37,427 nucleotides of DNA from a bacterium (GCA_017403285.1 JAFQOI010000005.1:1-37427); one strand, 5' to 3'. Numbered from the stretch's first letter, positions 1-8,559 are shown. Notes: a model not told the origin generated them from the letters alone. Translations and numbers: made by a program.

Positions 1-627
1 ATTCCGTTTCAAAAAACAGTATTTAGATGCAATATTATTCTTTTTTAAAATATATTCACGTTCTTTTAAATATTCCTTAATTGCAAGACATGCCTGATTG
101 CCTATTGGAACAATTCTCTCTTTGGAACCTTTTCCTAAACATCTAACATATTTTGAATGTAAATCAATATTGTTCAAAGGAATATCAGCCAATTCAGAAA
201 CTCTAAGTCCACAGGCATATAACAACTCAAAAACTGCTTTATCTAGCACACTCATATTTTCAGACAAAAGTTTTTTTATTTCATTAAAAGACAACACCTG
301 AGGGAGTCTTTTGGGGAGTTTTGGCTGTTCTATTGCTAATGCCGGATTATTCACAATTAATTCACTAACATTTGCCCACTTAAAAAACCCTTTTATTGAC
401 GCTATCTGTCTAGCAATGGTAAATGGCGTATAATTCTTTTCATATAAATTTTTGATATACATATTCAGATGAAGTCTTTTTATAGACTCCATCTCAAGAA
501 CAGATAAACTTTGAAGATGTGAAATGAGCGAATACAAATCTCGCCTATAGGCATCTATTGTATTTTTTGCCAAACCTCTTTCTACTTCAAGGTATTCTAA
601 GTATAAAGATAGATTTTGAAGAAGCAT
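1..627 (-). CDS. XerC/XerD-type tyrosine recombinase, C-terminus outside the window
   Basis: Reading the minus strand from the ATG at 627 gives 209 residues before the window edge; complete family members are about 300. Residues 1-90 form the SAM-like core-binding domain (start MLLQNLSLYLEYLEVERGLA). Residues 110-209 begin the catalytic domain, with ACGLRVSEL carrying the first catalytic Arg (R142) and GKGSKER the catalytic Lys (K166). The His-x-x-Arg box and the tyrosine lie beyond base 1. The family cuts and rejoins DNA, and XerC/D resolves chromosome dimers at dif. With no phage or integron genes nearby, a housekeeping Xer is most likely, though an integrase is not excluded. No Shine-Dalgarno is visible; an extended -10 box ends six bases before the ATG, so the mRNA may be leaderless. 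Confidence 0.9.
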   Translation of the reverse strand, partial: MLLQNLSLYLEYLEVERGLAKNTIDAYRRDLYSLISHLQSLSVLEMESIKRLHLNMYIKNLYEKNYTPFTIARQIASIKGFFKWANVSELIVNNPALAIEQPKLPKRLPQVLSFNEIKKLLSENMSVLDKAVFELLYACGLRVSELADIPLNNIDLHSKYVRCLGKGSKERIVPIGNQACLAIKEYLKEREYILKKNNIASKYCFLKRN

Positions 628-642
628 AAAAGAATTTTAGCA
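628..642 (-). promoter_or_regulatory. Extended -10 promoter of the Xer gene, leaderless geometry
   Basis: On the minus strand TG-C-TAAAAT is followed by exactly six bases and then the ATG at 627. That places the predicted transcription start at the A of the ATG. The box lies in the 36-base gap after the preceding gene, and no Shine-Dalgarno is present. Confidence 0.5.
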
Positions 643-663
643 TCATTTCAATAATTTGTTAAA

Positions 664-2457
664 TTATGCTCTTTTTAATTGATTTAAAGATTTGTCTTTT
701 TCCGCGATAAATCTATCAACTTGTTCTTCTATTTCTTTTTCCCTTTTTAACAAATGAGAATTGTCTACTTTAATAGAAGGAATATAACCTGTTTCTTCTT
801 TTTTAGATTTATCTCTATTAAAAATACCCAAAGCAGGAATTTCTTCGTTATTGCTCAATTGAGACACTGGTTGCATTGCTGATGGATTAGCATTAGATGC
901 AACTACATCACTTTGTTGTACTGGTGCAGCATTTTTATTAAAAATCTTTAATAAATTTGTTTCTGAACCAGTTGCTGGAGAACTGACATCTTGTCCAACA
1001 AGATTATTTTCGTTGTTTTTATTTGTATTTTCAGTTGATGTTTTTTGTTTTGCAAGATATGCTTTTGGTTCACCAAAAATCTTATGACATAATTTTGTTA
1101 CTGGCTTTTGTAATAATGGTTGTAAAACCATAAATATAACTAAGAAACGACCAAGTCCACCCATAAAGCCTTTTAATTTTCCACTTGCTTTTCCTAAAGA
1201 AGATGGATTTTTAATTGAATCTAATCCTGTATCTAAAACTGTAGCTGCTGCTTTTAATGGTTTTTCCCAGAATTTCAATTTAGCACCACTATTTTTTAAT
1301 GATTTAAATAATGTTTTTGCTTCACCTAAACTTTTACCAGCAAGTTCAGATACTTTAGAACTATCAACTCCTTTTAATAAAAGTTTTTTCTGTAAATTAG
1401 CAATTTTATAAGCTTCTTTTGTTAAGGTAGTATCTGCATTCGTTTTTTGAATTAAATCCTTTAATGCATTCCTGCCTTGAACGCTCATACCTCTATATTT
1501 ATTACCACCTAACTTATAAAGTAAGTTAACACTTGGTTGGAACAATAATAAACCTACATATTGTTCTGAAAGCACGTGCATAAACGTTGCTCTTTTTTCA
1601 CCCTTTGGTGCTTCTTTTGTTGCTTTTATTGCTTGAATAATTGAGTTTGCAGTAAATGCCAAACCAAGTAACCCGCCACCAAAAGTAACTGTATCTTTAG
1701 CTTTTAAGAAACCTTTTGAGAAAATATTTCCTAGCCCTGTTTTACCCATTTGCAAATCAGCCGCTTTTAATTTATTTCTAATTCCAGAAATATTTATCTT
1801 TTTAGGTATTAAACCGCCTTGTTCAACAGTTGTAATTCCTTTTGAAATCAATTCATCAGTAGCACCTAATAAATCTTTAACAGGGATTTTTACAGAAGTA
1901 GTAGATTCTGTTGCTATATTTTTAAGAACATCAACTGTTTCTTTTGACAACGACGAAGTTAACGATTCAGCATCTATTGATTTCAAAGCACCAATTAATT
2001 CTTGTGAAAATTTATCTGTTAAAGTACTTCCTTTTGCAAAAGATGATTTAGGAATTGCTTTATATGATTTCGTAAAATATTTTGTAAATCTGTTATTTGC
2101 AAAAAAATCAGACACTTTTTTACTAGTATCTTTAGATAATAATTTATCTAACTTTAATTTGCCAGATATCTTGTCACCCCAATTAGCCATCTTTGCAAGA
2201 ACACTAGATGTTTCATTTCCTGCAATTTTTGTTTCGATAAAACTATTAGCAAGTGCAAGAGGAGGGAGTAATAAAATGGTATTTCTCATCACATCAGGGT
2301 CGGAAGCATTACCTGCAACTGCTTTTGCTGCCGAATTACTTTCAAAATTATCTGTAACAACCTGTTTCGACTTTGAAATAGTTTCTTGAACGTTTTCTGA
2401 TTTTAATACTTGCGTTGGAATTTGCAAATCTTGATTTATACTTATACCGTTTACCAT
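664..2457 (-). CDS. Uncharacterised 597-aa protein with hydrophobic segments
   Basis: I do not recognise this family. The chosen ATG at 2457 (MVNGISINQDLQ) has AAGGGG five bases upstream; an in-frame GTG at 2463 would sit too close to that site. The N-terminal third is Ser/Lys/Thr-rich. Hydrophobic stretches are near residues 58-75 (NTILLLPPLALANSF), 255-275 (FGGGLLGLAFTANSIIQ), 298-315 and 425-445 (GGLGRFLVIFMVLQPLL). The tail is polar, with Asn/Ser-rich linkers and a charged end. There is no signal peptide or recognisable catalytic motif. The mix of Gly-containing hydrophobic helices and long polar regions would fit a membrane-inserting or secreted lineage-specific protein, but that is speculation. 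It lies upstream of the Xer gene on the same strand. Confidence 0.75.
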   Translation of the reverse strand: MVNGISINQDLQIPTQVLKSENVQETISKSKQVVTDNFESNSAAKAVAGNASDPDVMRNTILLLPPLALANSFIETKIAGNETSSVLAKMANWGDKISGKLKLDKLLSKDTSKKVSDFFANNRFTKYFTKSYKAIPKSSFAKGSTLTDKFSQELIGALKSIDAESLTSSLSKETVDVLKNIATESTTSVKIPVKDLLGATDELISKGITTVEQGGLIPKKINISGIRNKLKAADLQMGKTGLGNIFSKGFLKAKDTVTFGGGLLGLAFTANSIIQAIKATKEAPKGEKRATFMHVLSEQYVGLLLFQPSVNLLYKLGGNKYRGMSVQGRNALKDLIQKTNADTTLTKEAYKIANLQKKLLLKGVDSSKVSELAGKSLGEAKTLFKSLKNSGAKLKFWEKPLKAAATVLDTGLDSIKNPSSLGKASGKLKGFMGGLGRFLVIFMVLQPLLQKPVTKLCHKIFGEPKAYLAKQKTSTENTNKNNENNLVGQDVSSPATGSETNLLKIFNKNAAPVQQSDVVASNANPSAMQPVSQLSNNEEIPALGIFNRDKSKKEETGYIPSIKVDNSHLLKREKEIEEQVDRFIAEKDKSLNQLKRA

Positions 2458-2548
2458 GTCCACCCCTTATACAACTATTAAAACAAATAAATTATTTAAT
2501 TGCCCTAAATTTTTTATGTTTTTTTATTTATTAACAATTTTTAACAAA

Positions 2549-2580
2549 AAAGAAGAAGGGCTTTTTTGCCCTTCTTCTTT
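2549..2580 (-). terminator. Rho-independent terminator after the 245-aa gene
   Basis: A perfect 13-bp stem with a six-base loop (arms 2549-2561 and 2568-2580). On the minus strand it is followed by a T-run (2551 down to 2546), 13 bases past the stop at 2593. Confidence 0.85.
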
Positions 2581-2592
2581 ATATTTTCTTTA

Positions 2593-3330
2593 CTAACTAT
2601 CTTGGAATAGATTAAATGTTCTTTCTACGTTAGCATCTATTGCTTTTGTTGCAGATTCATATTCTTTAGTTAGTGCTTCATATTCAGTTTCAAGTCTATT
2701 CATTTCTGTATCGTACGTATTTTCGTGTCTTGATAACTTAGCCATTTCATATTGGTATTTTGTTTCTGCCGCAGCATCATCAGATGTATCAAGAACCCAT
2801 TCCATATCAGATTGAGCAATACCCATAGCAGATATTTTTCCACTTTGTGGGTCTTTCGTATCTAACATATACAAAGAACCATTCTTAAACGCATCAGAAA
2901 TGCTTTCTGCATCAGATAGATATTTAGAACCATCTCTTATCAAATATTGATTTGGATCACCAGCAACGATTGCTCTACCATTTTTAATTTGAATTATGTT
3001 TCTTCCATCTTTATCTTTTGGAATAATCCAATTACCATCTTCATCTTTCTTTAATAGAATTTCATTATTCGGAGTAACAGGAATTATCCCTTCTTCAGCC
3101 ATTGTTTCATATGTCAAATCAACATGTTCAGACACAAAAGAATCGCCATCTTCACGAACATTTATAACCAGCTTGGTATTTGTTTTCGCTTCCGTATAAT
3201 CCTTTGCAGCATCTTCTTGTAACCAAGCTAATTCATTCTGTCTTTGTGAGATATCCATTTCTTCCAGCTGAATATCACTCTGTCTGCCGACTATCATTAA
3301 AAGTCTTCCTTGTAATGATGATAAGCCCAT
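2593..3330 (-). CDS. Uncharacterised 245-aa protein with helical ends
   Basis: The product is not recognised. The start (MGLSSLQGRLLMIVGRQSDI) has TTGGAG about nine bases upstream. Residues 1-55 and 190-245 are rich in Glu, Gln, Lys and Ala with heptad-like spacing and are probably helices. The middle (about 60-180) is polar and Asp/Gly-rich (LKKDEDGNWIIPKDKDGR). No signal peptide or membrane segment is seen. The helix-insert-helix layout recalls secreted or filament-forming proteins such as flagellin-like or needle-like subunits, but no family motif supports that. It is a single-gene unit ending at a strong terminator. Confidence 0.75.
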   Translation of the reverse strand: MGLSSLQGRLLMIVGRQSDIQLEEMDISQRQNELAWLQEDAAKDYTEAKTNTKLVINVREDGDSFVSEHVDLTYETMAEEGIIPVTPNNEILLKKDEDGNWIIPKDKDGRNIIQIKNGRAIVAGDPNQYLIRDGSKYLSDAESISDAFKNGSLYMLDTKDPQSGKISAMGIAQSDMEWVLDTSDDAAAETKYQYEMAKLSRHENTYDTEMNRLETEYEALTKEYESATKAIDANVERTFNLFQDS

Positions 3331-3430
3331 TCTATTTTCTCCAATAGTTATGACACATGTATTATCTTTATCGGATTTTTTTCATAGAACTTTAATATAC
3401 AAGAAGTCTTTCTTTATATTTTGTAACATT

Positions 3431-4996
3431 CTATCTATTCTTGATATAGTCAGAAATATCAATAACTTTATTTACTTCTTCAGGAATGTAATATTCACAA
3501 GATGACCACAATAAAGTTTCTGGCAAATCAGTATAATTTGGATCTTGTACCAATTTTTGATTACAATAACCTTTAATCATATTGTTAGTGCCATCTATTT
3601 TAGGTGAAAAATACGCACAAGATTGGCAAATTTTAATTCTAAATCCATGTTGTTCAAGAATATCAGAAATGTTTTTTACAGCATCGCACATTCTAACATA
3701 ACTTTGAACTGTTTCTTGTTTTTTGTTTTTATATCTGAATACAGCTTTTTTAAATCCACCTTCAGATATCAAATCTATAGAACAAGGGAACACACTTCTT
3801 CCATTCGTAACACTTACTGGAACGGTTATTTTTTCTACATTACTCTTTTGAATTTTCTTCTTAAATTTGAATATCTTTCTAACTAAAGCCGCATCTGCAA
3901 GAACTTCAGATAAAGTAAAAAATGGACAAGATAACAAGTACAATAATGGTTTTACATATAAATGTGATCTATAGATAGAAACACCAAACGTAACGGCTAG
4001 TACAAGTGCAATCAAAACAATTAACTTCATATCAAAAACAAATGAATAATTGAATGAATACACACCAACAACTATTAACAACATAATCAAAATCAATGGA
4101 TTTGGTTTTAATAAAGAAAACAAAAATTCTGCAAATTCGATATTAGACCACATCTTGAAATTAAAACAATGTGTAAATAAATTCATTTTAAAAGAGAATG
4201 ATGGTCTTCTTACTTCATAATCAGCAGAAGAAACATAAGTCTTAATTTGTGGAACAAATATTGGAGGATAACCAACTTTTGTTAAAAGGAAAGAATATTT
4301 CAATTCTGAATTAGCATCTTTAAAATCAATACATCTAACCTTTTCGAGAACTTCGTGTCTCATTGCTAAAACATCAGAATCAATTGGAACAGCAAGCCCT
4401 AATTTTGCTCTTCCCAACTTCATAACATCAGCATTATACTCATTAACATTTGCCCAAATATTTTCGTAGAAGTCCGCATCTTCCAAGTAAACTTCACTTG
4501 AACCAACAGCTACAGAATGAGATTGAAGCGCTTCATTTACATTAAATAAAAAATCATTTTTTACTATTCTATTTGCATTTAAGAAAACGTAACCATCTAC
4601 TTTCTTAAATGACATTAGATTTTCAAGGAGCCAAGAAATTGCTTTATCTCTGCCAAATGGAGTTTCATCAGATAATCTCCATATTTTAGCCCCACCAACA
4701 AATTCTAGTTTATTTGAAGAATTATCGCTACAATTGTCTAAAATTATATGTATTTGATAATTGCCTTTTGGATAATTTTGTTTATTCAACTGTTCTAATA
4801 AATTAACAATAGTTTTTTCATTATTGTGAGAATAAATAACAACAATAATATTCTTATATTCCTTTGGCACTTCAGACGTATCTTTATCCTTAAAATTAAC
4901 TGCGCTTGCTATAACAATTACCAAGAAATATATTGTAAAAATCGCAATATATAAAAAGAAAAAAACAAATACCAACATAAATAAACTATTTAACAT
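3431..4996 (-). CDS. Membrane GT2-like glycosyltransferase with C-terminal four-Cys domain
   Basis: The 521-aa protein has an N-terminal membrane helix (residues 1-32), a GT-A fold region (about 48-290: VVIYSHNNEKTIVNLLEQL, then ILDNCSDNS for nucleotide-sugar binding) and two to three membrane helices (about 300-370). The layout resembles processive cellulose- or hyaluronan-synthase-like GT2 enzymes. The position of the DxD metal motif reads FLNANRIV (140-142), so both Asp are replaced by Asn, and no clear QxxRW box follows. The cytosolic tail carries C457-x2-C460, C478 and C500, a possible metal site that is not standard for GT2. The start is supported by GAGGTGG upstream. The fold assignment is solid; activity is doubtful. 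Confidence 0.8.
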   Translation of the reverse strand: MLNSLFMLVFVFFFLYIAIFTIYFLVIVIASAVNFKDKDTSEVPKEYKNIIVVIYSHNNEKTIVNLLEQLNKQNYPKGNYQIHIILDNCSDNSSNKLEFVGGAKIWRLSDETPFGRDKAISWLLENLMSFKKVDGYVFLNANRIVKNDFLFNVNEALQSHSVAVGSSEVYLEDADFYENIWANVNEYNADVMKLGRAKLGLAVPIDSDVLAMRHEVLEKVRCIDFKDANSELKYSFLLTKVGYPPIFVPQIKTYVSSADYEVRRPSFSFKMNLFTHCFNFKMWSNIEFAEFLFSLLKPNPLILIMLLIVVGVYSFNYSFVFDMKLIVLIALVLAVTFGVSIYRSHLYVKPLLYLLSCPFFTLSEVLADAALVRKIFKFKKKIQKSNVEKITVPVSVTNGRSVFPCSIDLISEGGFKKAVFRYKNKKQETVQSYVRMCDAVKNISDILEQHGFRIKICQSCAYFSPKIDGTNNMIKGYCNQKLVQDPNYTDLPETLLWSSCEYYIPEEVNKVIDISDYIKNR

Positions 4997-5138
4997 GCTC
5001 CACCTCTTAACATGATTTTATGAAAAAAAACATATTTTTTCCAGTTAATTAAATTAAATCAATAGATTGTAAATTTTTATTAAAATCACATTAAAAATTA
5101 TAAACATTTTTGTAAAAGTGAATTATTATAATTGTAAC

Positions 5139-5198
5139 AAATCCCCAAATCTCCTCCCAAGATTATTAAGTATTAGCTGCAGAGCAGCTTTTTTTTTT
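5139..5198 (+). ncRNA. Candidate ~60-nt small RNA with a CUCCUCCC stretch
   Basis: A TATAAT box (5127-5132) predicts transcription from about 5139, and no plus-strand gene lies upstream. The predicted transcript has an unpaired C-rich segment (CCCC at 5143-5146 and CTCCTCCC at 5151-5158). It ends in a compact terminator: a 6-bp stem AGCTGC/GCAGCT (5175-5180 and 5184-5189) and a run of T to 5198. The CUCCUCCC stretch is complementary to Shine-Dalgarno sequences. Size and layout recall cyanobacterial Yfr1, which exposes a conserved CUCCUC-type motif before its terminator, but the 5' hairpin of Yfr1 is not evident. No -35 box is convincing. Confidence 0.4.
5175..5198 (+). terminator. Intrinsic terminator of the candidate sRNA
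   Basis: A six-base-pair GC-containing stem with an AGA loop, followed directly by about ten T. It faces the plus strand with no coding gene upstream, which is why a small transcript is suspected. Confidence 0.7.
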
Positions 5199-5388
5199 GC
5201 AAAAAAATAATTCTATGAAGCAGTTACATAAAGAAGCCCAGCAAGAAAAGAATAAAACATAAGCAAAATTTTGTTTCAATATTTTTACATTTTGGTTGAA
5301 TAACAGCAAATTTTTTTTTGGTCATGATTTGAAAGACAGGCGAACGAAAAAAGTTCGACAGAGTTCGAGGAAAAATTAGGAGGTCTCA

Positions 5389-6792
5389 ATGTCAATTCAA
5401 AGAATTGCTCTTAGTGCTGCAAATTTACAGCCAAGAGCGGATTATCGTGTTCAAAAAAGCGTTCAAAATCGTAATGTATCCGATTTTAATTGTGCAGAAA
5501 TGTCATCTGCTGCAAGTTTGGCCATCAGAAACAATTATATGAGTAATATCTCTTTTAAAGGGATAAACAATGATTCAGCAAATAACACTGTTGGATTAAA
5601 AAAATCAATCAAAGACTTAGAGGACATAAAAGGGAAAAGAGCACTAGTAAGAGTAGACATCAATGTTCCACTTGATGAGAATAAAAACGTTACAGATGAC
5701 ACAAGAATTCAAGCAATTCGTCCAACCATCGATTATTTGAAAGACAAAGGTGCAAAAATTGTATTAATGGCTCACTTGGGCAGACCAAAAGGACAAAGAA
5801 ACGAAGAATACTCATTAAAACCAGTCGCAGAGTATATGTCAGACCTTTTTGGAGAAGAAGTTGTGTTTATTCCTGATATAAAAGATGCACCAGAAATGGT
5901 AGCAAATTTAAAAGAAGGACAAATCGCACTACTTGAAAACATAAGATTTTACAAAGCAGAAGAAGCAAAAAATGATGATATGACTTTTGCAAAAGAACTT
6001 GCCCAATTGGGTGATTTTTATGTAAATGATGCATTTGGAGCAGCACATAGAAACCATACTTCAACTGCAAAATTAGCAGAAGTTTTAAAGCCTGCTGTTT
6101 CTGGATTATTAATGGAAAAGGAAATTAGATGTTTATCTCAAGCACTAGAAAATCCCGAAAGACCATTCACTGCAGTTGTTGGCGGTTCAAAAGTTTCATC
6201 TAAAATCGGGGTTTTAGAAAACTTATTAGATAAAGTTGACAATTTAATAATCGGTGGCGGAATGGCATACACATTTGTTAAAGCAAATGGTGGCGAAATT
6301 GGAAATTCATTATGCGAAGACGACCAAATTGATGTAGCAAGAGCAATAATGAAAAAAGCAGAAGAAAAAGGTGTAAACTTAATTTTCGATACCGATGTAT
6401 TAGCAACTGATGATTTTTCAGGAAATGGAACAACAAAAATAGTTAAAATAGATGAAATCCCAGAAGGATTTATGGGTGTAGATTCAGGAATTGAATCAAG
6501 AGAAAAATTTGCCAATGTATTAAAATCTTCAAAAACAATTCTAATGAATGGACCTGTTGGAGTATTTGAAAATCCTAAATTTTCAAAAGGGACTCAATCC
6601 GTTCTTGCTGCCATTGTTGAAGCAACAAAAAATGGAGCAACATCTGTAATTGGTGGTGGTGATTCTGTTGCCGCTGCAAAACAATTCCAAGATGCCGATG
6701 ATTTTACACATGTTTCAACTGGTGGTGGTGCTTCATTAGAATTTATTGAAGGGAAAGTCCTCCCAGGTGTTGATGCTTTGGATGATATTTAA
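5389..6792 (+). CDS. pgk: Phosphoglycerate kinase with N-terminal extension
   Basis: Catalyses 1,3-bisphosphoglycerate + ADP to 3-phosphoglycerate + ATP in glycolysis. At 467 aa it is about 70 longer than usual. The conserved protein starts near residue 68 (LKKSIKDLEDIKGKRALVRV). Family signatures are present: VDINVPLD, HLGRPKG, NDAFGAAHR, GGSKVSSKIGVL, MNGPVGVFE and GGGDSVAA near the C-terminus. Residues 1-67 are an extra polar segment ending in NISFKGIN. AGGAGG five bases before the ATG at 5389 makes this start firm, so the extension is translated. The same tag occurs on adenylate kinase and on a small protein at 27044-27502. A strong terminator follows. Confidence 0.97.
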   Translation: MSIQRIALSAANLQPRADYRVQKSVQNRNVSDFNCAEMSSAASLAIRNNYMSNISFKGINNDSANNTVGLKKSIKDLEDIKGKRALVRVDINVPLDENKNVTDDTRIQAIRPTIDYLKDKGAKIVLMAHLGRPKGQRNEEYSLKPVAEYMSDLFGEEVVFIPDIKDAPEMVANLKEGQIALLENIRFYKAEEAKNDDMTFAKELAQLGDFYVNDAFGAAHRNHTSTAKLAEVLKPAVSGLLMEKEIRCLSQALENPERPFTAVVGGSKVSSKIGVLENLLDKVDNLIIGGGMAYTFVKANGGEIGNSLCEDDQIDVARAIMKKAEEKGVNLIFDTDVLATDDFSGNGTTKIVKIDEIPEGFMGVDSGIESREKFANVLKSSKTILMNGPVGVFENPKFSKGTQSVLAAIVEATKNGATSVIGGGDSVAAAKQFQDADDFTHVSTGGGASLEFIEGKVLPGVDALDDI

Positions 6793-6804
6793 ATATCATT
6801 CAAC

Positions 6805-6845
6805 ACAAAAAGAGAGAAGACCAAATTGGTCTTCTCTCTTTTTGT
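6805..6845. terminator. Bidirectional terminator between pgk and adk
   Basis: A nearly perfect palindrome with about 19 paired bases and a tiny loop at 6825, with A-run and T-run edges. It serves the convergent genes on both sides. Confidence 0.9.
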
Positions 6846-6857
6846 ATAAATTTAAAA

Positions 6858-7577
6858 TTAAACTAGGTCTTCTTGGATACTTTCATCAATTTGTGCTTTA
6901 ACACCTTGTATATCCTTATTAGCATCAATGTTTACAACCTTATCGCCATAATATCTCACAAGCGTATCTCTTACTCCATTATAAACATCAATTCTAGTCT
7001 TTAATTTTTCAGGAGTATCATCTGCCCTATTTTGAACTTTTGCTCTTGATAGCATTCTTTCAAGAAGTTTTTCTTCATCAACTGACAATTGAATTACTTT
7101 AATTTTTGCATTATCAGTTTGATTTAATTCATCAATCATTTCTGCTTGTTCTTCTGTTCTTGGAAATCCATCTAAAATATAGCCTTTTTTACAATCATCT
7201 TGAGAAATTCTTCCAATTAATAATTTTTGGAATAATTCAGTTGGAACAAGTTTTCCACTATTCATATATTTTGCTGCTTCGATGCCCAACTCAGTACCAT
7301 TTTTAACTTCTTCTCTTAACAAGTCACCTGTTGATATATGAGCGATATCTAACTCTTCAGCAAGTTTTTCTGCTTGTGTGCCTTTTCCACTCGCAGGTGC
7401 ACCTAAGAAAATATAAATTGTTTTTTCTTTTAATTGTGGCTTTTTATCTTCTTGTGAAACTTTTCCACTAAAAGTTACAGTATCACAAGGCATTGAAAAA
7501 GAAACTCTTTGATTTTGTTTGGTGCCAAAAGAAAAATTATTTACACCTAGATTTGCACCAATTCTTGAAATTAACAT
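6858..7577 (-). CDS. adk: Adenylate kinase with N-terminal extension
   Basis: Converts ATP + AMP to two ADP. Walker A reads GAPASGKGT (about residues 60-68). Then follow HISTGDLLR, GYILDGFPRT (AMP-binding Arg) and the short LID, without zinc-binding Cys, ending in NRADDTPE. The AGGAG site eight bases before the ATG at 7577 selects MLISRIGANLG as the start, giving 239 aa; an upstream in-frame ATG at 7622 lacks a ribosome site. Normal short-LID enzymes begin about ten residues before Walker A, so residues 1-50 are extra. They are polar and contain NNFSFG and VTFSGK, resembling the tag on the convergent pgk product. The enzyme assignment is secure; the role of the extension is unknown. Confidence 0.96.
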   Translation of the reverse strand: MLISRIGANLGVNNFSFGTKQNQRVSFSMPCDTVTFSGKVSQEDKKPQLKEKTIYIFLGAPASGKGTQAEKLAEELDIAHISTGDLLREEVKNGTELGIEAAKYMNSGKLVPTELFQKLLIGRISQDDCKKGYILDGFPRTEEQAEMIDELNQTDNAKIKVIQLSVDEEKLLERMLSRAKVQNRADDTPEKLKTRIDVYNGVRDTLVRYYGDKVVNIDANKDIQGVKAQIDESIQEDLV

Positions 7578-7790
7578 AATACACTCTCCTAAATTGTTTT
7601 CGTTTGTATAAAATTCAAACAAAAAATATCTTGCGTTTTTTACATTCTACAATGTAAAGTACAAAAAATATATAAACAATAAATTTTTATTAAGTCATAA
7701 TTTAGAATGCAATATAATTTAGGTTGTACCAATATGTCTTTATGATAATGAAACTGGTGCACATAAAGATTTTTTGTAAAATATTGTAAA

Positions 7791-7819
7791 TTGACACAAT
7801 ACTTTTTATTAAATATTTT
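7791..7819 (+). promoter_or_regulatory. Sigma-70-type promoter with overlapping direct repeats
   Basis: TTGACA (7791-7796), a 17-base spacer and TATTTT (7814-7819), predicting transcription from about 7826 into the 87-aa gene. TTGACACAAT at 7791-7800 recurs as TTGGCACAAC at 7821-7830, exactly 30 bases (about three helical turns) away, so one copy covers the -35 and the other the start site. Confidence 0.6.
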
Positions 7820-7867
7820 TTTGGCACAACTTTAATTGAATGTTGAAATAAAAGTAAGGAGTAAATT

Positions 7868-8131
7868 ATGACGATGTGTTCTTGTCCCTTAAATTCCGGT
7901 GCTACTGGGTCGCTCAATGTTTTACCTACATTTGTAAATGTTCGCTATACTGACAAAAAAACTAAAAAGGAAGATTGTGAACTTGTTAATGCAAATCAAA
8001 TTACAAGAATTAAACCAGATGTTTATGGCGGAACCATTTATTACAATACTTGTGATGATGATGGCAATATAATAGGCCGTTGCGGAACTATCACAGAAAG
8101 AAATTATAATAAATTAAATATCCGTGCATAA
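7868..8131 (+). CDS. Small uncharacterised protein, 87 aa
   Basis: Not recognised. AAGGAG lies seven bases before the ATG and a consensus promoter lies at 7791-7819, so expression is credible. The N-terminus has two Cys (MTMCSCPLNSG). The body alternates hydrophobic and polar residues (FVNVRYTDKK, CELVNANQITRIKP, GGTIYYNTCDDDG) in a way typical of a small all-beta domain, and two further Cys lie in the second half. There is no signal peptide or membrane helix. The layout loosely resembles short FlbD-like beta proteins, but no diagnostic residue allows that call. Confidence 0.7.
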   Translation: MTMCSCPLNSGATGSLNVLPTFVNVRYTDKKTKKEDCELVNANQITRIKPDVYGGTIYYNTCDDDGNIIGRCGTITERNYNKLNIRA

Positions 8132-8237
8132 CAAATAAACTTTTTGACAAAAACAGAAAGTTTTCAGTGAATTTCAAAATACATAATCGTTAAAACCAAT
8201 TTCTGTATTTACGAATATTTAAGAAAGCAAAGAAAAA

Positions 8238-8495
8238 ATGATATCACAAATAACTAATAGACACGATGCGTTTATAAAAAATCTTCAACATGCATCAAGA
8301 TCTGAAGGAAAAAAGCGCAAAGAAAAGAAAGCCCAAAGAATACAAACAGATAACAATATAGATAAACAACCACAAAGCGACGATTTTCATGCCAATTACG
8401 AGCAGTCCCCAAAAGATGTTTATCTTGAGGAATATTATAGAACATTGGGACAAAGGCTATCTATAATGAATAGAATAAAAGAGACAGAAGAGTAA
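8238..8495 (+). CDS. Small uncharacterised basic protein, 85 aa
   Basis: Not recognised. It is hydrophilic, with a Lys/Arg-rich stretch at residues 24-35 (EGKKRKEKKAQRIQ) and an acidic, Tyr-containing C-terminal helix (YLEEYYRTLGQRLSIMNRIK). The ribosome site is weak (AAGAAAG). It follows the 87-aa gene by 106 bases on the same strand and ends at a shared terminator. The gene is probable from position and length; function is unknown. Confidence 0.5.
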   Translation: MISQITNRHDAFIKNLQHASRSEGKKRKEKKAQRIQTDNNIDKQPQSDDFHANYEQSPKDVYLEEYYRTLGQRLSIMNRIKETEE

Positions 8496-8527
8496 ATTTA
8501 TATTTTGCATTTTAAAATACAAAATAT

Positions 8528-8557
8528 AAAAAGAGATGACATCAATCATCTCTTTTT
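8528..8557. terminator. Bidirectional terminator between the 85-aa gene and tRNA-Arg
   Basis: The stem AGAGATGA/TCATCTCT extends into flanking A and T runs, with a six-base loop. It can end plus-strand transcripts from 8238-8495 and minus-strand tRNA transcripts. Confidence 0.8.
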
Positions 8558-8559
8558 TA

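Larger units (their letters stand above)
4997..5388. other. Intergenic region before pgk
   Basis: A 392-base divergent gap. It contains a candidate small RNA (about 5139-5198) and the pgk leader. The leader has CGAAC (5341-5345), which can pair with either of two GTTCG copies (5353-5357 and 5363-5367), just ahead of an AGGAGG site. I see no protein gene; the longest ATG reading I noticed is 15 codons with no ribosome site. Confidence 0.6.

Noticed and set aside
98-301. Plus-strand frame at the left edge
   Set aside because: It is antisense to the Xer recombinase, whose catalytic motifs read clearly on the minus strand.
1-627. Tyrosine recombinase as evidence for a prophage or integron
   Set aside because: Its neighbours show no phage or cassette genes; a housekeeping Xer role is simpler.
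5216-5263. 15-codon ATG frame in the pgk leader
   Set aside because: No Shine-Dalgarno and too short to support as a leader peptide.
7702-7917. Minus-strand 71-codon frame
   Set aside because: It overlaps the promoter and start of the 87-aa gene, and is low-complexity with no ribosome site.
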